DNA from: Rhizopus arrhizus
Lineage: Eukaryota > Mucoromycota > Mucoromycetes > Mucorales > Rhizopodaceae
Reading direction: 5' to 3'
Assembly: GCA_024220505.1 (NCBI GenBank)
Contig: JAKZZE010000010.1
Span: 372,001-436,000 of the forward strand
DNA: 64,000 nt
The notes beneath the pieces were generated by a model. The model was given only the letters and a program-made list of their open reading frames with translations. It did not search any database and had not been told where the DNA came from. The position numbers and the translations under genes were made by a program. This document shows, in pieces, positions 61,395-64,000 of the stretch. Numbering within the stretch: the first letter of the stretch is position 1; the number at the start of each line of letters is the position of its first letter.

Positions 61395-62443
61395 GTCTAT
61401 TGAATTAATTGAGCTTTTAATACAATCTTATATCATCATTGTTATTTACCAATAAAAAAAAAGTCTTTGTCTAAAAGGGTCTTTTTTTTGGGAATAAAAT
61501 TAGGGAAGGTGATTGGGTAAAGCGAGTGAATGAATATAAAACGAACGTTTTTTTTTTTCTCTTCTTGCAAGAAAAAAAAAAGAATGAATAAGATAAAGAA
61601 GAAGAAAAAAGTAGAAAAGTAGAATATACTTTTATATTAGATGCTCTTCATGATGCATGAAGACAACTAACGTTGTTTATACTAAAAATAAATAAACCAA
61701 TGAAAAACAAAGTCCCTTTTTGCCCCTATCTGCGTCCTGTTACACAAAACTTTTGATCTCCTTTATTCAGCTTTTTGTTTATTATTGTTCTCTCATTTCT
61801 TATTAATTTAGGCTATTTCAAGTAAAAGGACGAATGTCTGTTAGTTTTATGAATATTAACATTTTACGCCTTTCTATAAAAAGAAATTCGAATCCTTTAA
61901 TATAAAAAAGGGAGAATAAAGTAATAGAAATGTGTTTTTATTTGTAACATCACTATTTCTCTCTCTCTCTCTCTCTTTTTTTTTTTTTGTATGAAATCTA
62001 CATTCTTTATGATTCGTGCTGACAAGTAAAAATAAAAGCCAGCACGCACTTACCAGGTTGAATTCTACGTCCCTTGCTATAATGATGAAAGATCTGCAAA
62101 CTTTCTTGATTGAACATATTGTCAATTACTTTAATTGACAATATGGTCCTTAATATATTTTAGCTTCTTTCCTTTTCCTTTTGTTAATGGTACCTGTATT
62201 ATTCTTTAAGCGTTTTTACAGAACGAGTACGCATTCCATTCTCATTTGACAAGTTTACGTCTTGAATATGAAAAAAAAACAGGGTTTATCTTATCTTGGT
62301 TCTGTATTATTATTTTAATAAAATAAGGAGAAATAAAGAAGACAGACGGTGAGGATTGCCCATAGTTGGGAATACTGTATTGAGAAATATCAAATGGAGC
62401 AAATAAAAACGTGTCCACGGATATGTACAAACATCCGCACGAG
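61395..62443. other. Upstream region of the zinc-finger gene
   Basis: Promoter or leader of the zinc-finger gene, with a T/C-rich (TC)n tract near 61960-61978. A short minus-strand frame from ATG 62117 (MFNQESLQIFHHYSKGRRIQ) ends at a good GTAAGT donor and could splice in phase to AG|ACATG just before ATG 61394; that intron would be about 650 nt. Confidence 0.35.
62115..62145. repeat. Perfect 14-bp palindrome with 3-nt loop
   Basis: CATATTGTCAATTA (62115-62128) and TAATTGACAATATG (62132-62145) are exact reverse complements separated by CTT. The minus-strand ATG of the possible upstream exon is the outer end of one arm. Confidence 0.9.
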
Positions 62444-64000
62444 TTATGTTGCGTGGTAGCTGCTATTTCTTTGAGATAACAAGTTTTCTTCTTCTTCGTC
62501 AAGCTCTTGTAAATCATCTTGTGTGCTATTATTTCTTGGTCTTTTAAATAAAGCCACCAAAAATCCAAGACCAAATACAGCCAAAAATATCCACTGTGAA
62601 TAATAAAAGAATACACCAAAGAAGGGTGTGTTTACAATGATTTTGTCAATCATTGTGGATGACACAGTGGGTGTACAAATGTCTATCAATTTGCTATTAA
62701 TTTCTTTGCTTACTTATTTTTCCTTGTTTACCTGTTGGTCCATAAATATCGCAAGGGACGATCATCTCTTTATTTTCAGTACAATCTCTTACTCCATCAA
62801 GGATTGTTTGATTACACTAAAGCATAAATCAGAATAAAACACTACACGTTCTTCGTTTTCTTTTTTTTACATAAACTTGACTTCCAAAATGTGCATAACC
62901 AGGGGCAACTGTGGTTGTCATGGTATAATTGAGTGCGAGCAAGCTCAGAGTTAATAATACAGCAGATACAAGTAATGCTTGAGGGGCTGTTGCTCCTTTT
63001 TTGATGCTGTATAAATTAATCCAAAGAAATCGAATGCCAACGTGAACAATACCAGACATGGTTGCCAAGAAGAAATAAACAATCAAACAGACCATGAACA
63101 TGTAGTCAAGTGGAAATATCTTGGACAAGTTAACAAAAATGAAGTTGATAGGATTAAATAGCTTTGGATGATTAATAACATATCCGCATTGACTTCCACA
63201 TATCGCATTAGCAATCTTATCCACTCTATATAACAAAATACATTAGTTAGGATTATTATATAAAGTGACTTACATTGTCATAAATATGGATACAGCAATA
63301 ACTAAAGTTGTGCATAATAATATAACTCCCAATATAATCTTGTATAATGATTAATAACAAACATTTTATTGGTCATAAGGTTACCTCAAAGGGCCGAACT
63401 ATATAAAACACCTTATAGATCGTACTCGATTTGTATTGTTGGATGCTTGTGAGCCTTCTAGAAAGAATTCTAAAATAGAATATAAGTCTCAAAGGGGAAA
63501 AGGATGAGCTCAACATCGCTTACCTTTCTTCATCTTCTAATCGATCAAGTTCTCTTTGCTCTTTCACAGGTACTGACTTATTTCCATACTTGACTTTAAT
63601 AGCTCTCTGTCTTTCTCTAGAGGCAATCAACCTATTTTCCACATCTTCACCCTCTTCCTCTAACCCCTTTTTACCCTTTATCATATCAATTGGTAAAAGG
63701 GATAACCCAGGTGCTGTATAACCAATAAAAACGAGCATTCCAAGAAGAATAAGTGTTGCGAGTATAAAAGATATCGTCTTTTCACCATCTATCAAAGTAT
63801 TAGTAGTTACTCATCTATAGTATCTTATACTTTACAATTCTCTGTCAAGAGTTTCTTGAACCAATCTAAATCGATCTTGGGAGGTTTTGATGTCGGCTTA
63901 AGAAACAGGCCAAAGATCAATAGTAAAATAGATATAATGACAAAGAATGAAGTGTACTTTAATGCGCCATAAATACGATCATTTGATGATTGGTCTTCAT
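62444..64000 (-). CDS. LMBD1-like membrane protein (partial, 5' end outside)
   Basis: Homologue of LMBD1, the lysosomal membrane protein that helps export cobalamin in animals. The window holds the middle and C-terminus; the start lies beyond 64000. Segments: ALKYTSFFVIISILLLIFGL (63990-63850), ILATLILLGMLVFIGYTAPG with LSLLPIDMIKG (63795-63680), the coiled KGLEEEGEDVENRLIASRER, NLSKIFPLDYMFMVCLIVYF, GIRFLWINLYSIKKG with TAPQALL (63130-62990), and a last helix before an acidic tail ending SQRNSSYHAT. The pattern follows human LMBD1 throughout. About six exons are visible. Whether the fungus uses cobalamin is not shown here. Confidence 0.88.

Noticed and set aside
1..64000. CRISPR arrays, rRNA genes, intact transposons, secondary-metabolite clusters
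   Set aside because: No regularly spaced repeats, rRNA-like sequence, transposase or reverse transcriptase motifs, or clustered biosynthetic enzymes were seen.

Overview
The window is nuclear DNA from a filamentous fungus, most likely Mucoromycota and probably Mucorales. The evidence is AT-rich intergenic DNA with many long A/T runs, dense genes with many short introns (mostly 45-80 nt, GT...AG), and fungal proteins such as Cdc24, Brr6/Brl1, Pgs1, Dug2 and a SAM-RBD-kinase MAPKKK of the Ste11/Byr2 type. A LEUNIG-like co-repressor and an LMBD1 homologue are also present. The supplied open frames show only single exons. Gene models here were built by joining exons by eye at splice sites that keep the frame; where exon lengths were summed they give intact proteins (for example eL39 51 aa, ETR1 373 aa, CUL1 774 aa, PCCB 531 aa).

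Layout. 0.5-9.7 kb: peroxisomal-type Lon protease (-), diverging from mitochondrial enoyl reductase ETR1 (+), which converges on a Gln-rich LisH/WD40 co-repressor (-). 9.7-12.2 kb is a gene-poor gap. 12.2-22.4 kb: glutamate 5-kinase, a small Cys-rich membrane protein, cullin-1 (+), Pgs1 (-) and Cdc24 (+). 22.4-25.3 kb holds only decayed coding fragments. 25.3-33.3 kb: TRAPPII subunit Trs120 and a seven-helix membrane protein. 33.3-36.4 kb is another gap with a broken gene. 36.4-43.9 kb: ribosomal protein eL39, a candidate small gene, spliceosome factor Cwc2 (-), a DMAC1-like protein, a divergent signal-peptide-peptidase homologue (-), an RPA32-like OB protein and propionyl-CoA carboxylase beta. 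44.4-52.3 kb: GATA factor, MAPKKK and Dug2 (+). 52.4-56.7 kb (-): Mme1-type mitochondrial carrier, Brr6/Brl1 and a bHLH factor. 56.7-64 kb: a 38-codon ORF, an unrecognised membrane protein, an Msn2-like zinc-finger factor and a partial LMBD1 homologue running off the right edge.

Most genes are housekeeping, with no sign of a metabolic cluster or an intact transposon. Functional links are loose. Several products act in mitochondria (ETR1, Pgs1, PCCB, Mme1, DMAC1-like), Cdc24 and the Byr2-type kinase belong to the same polarity/mating pathway in yeasts, and Trs120, the SPP homologue and Brr6 act in the endomembrane system. The observations most worth checking are the SPP homologue in which all three catalytic signatures are altered, the OB-only RPA32 homologue, the seven-helix orphan protein, several small or multi-exon genes that single-frame ORF calling misses, and the gene-relict zones.
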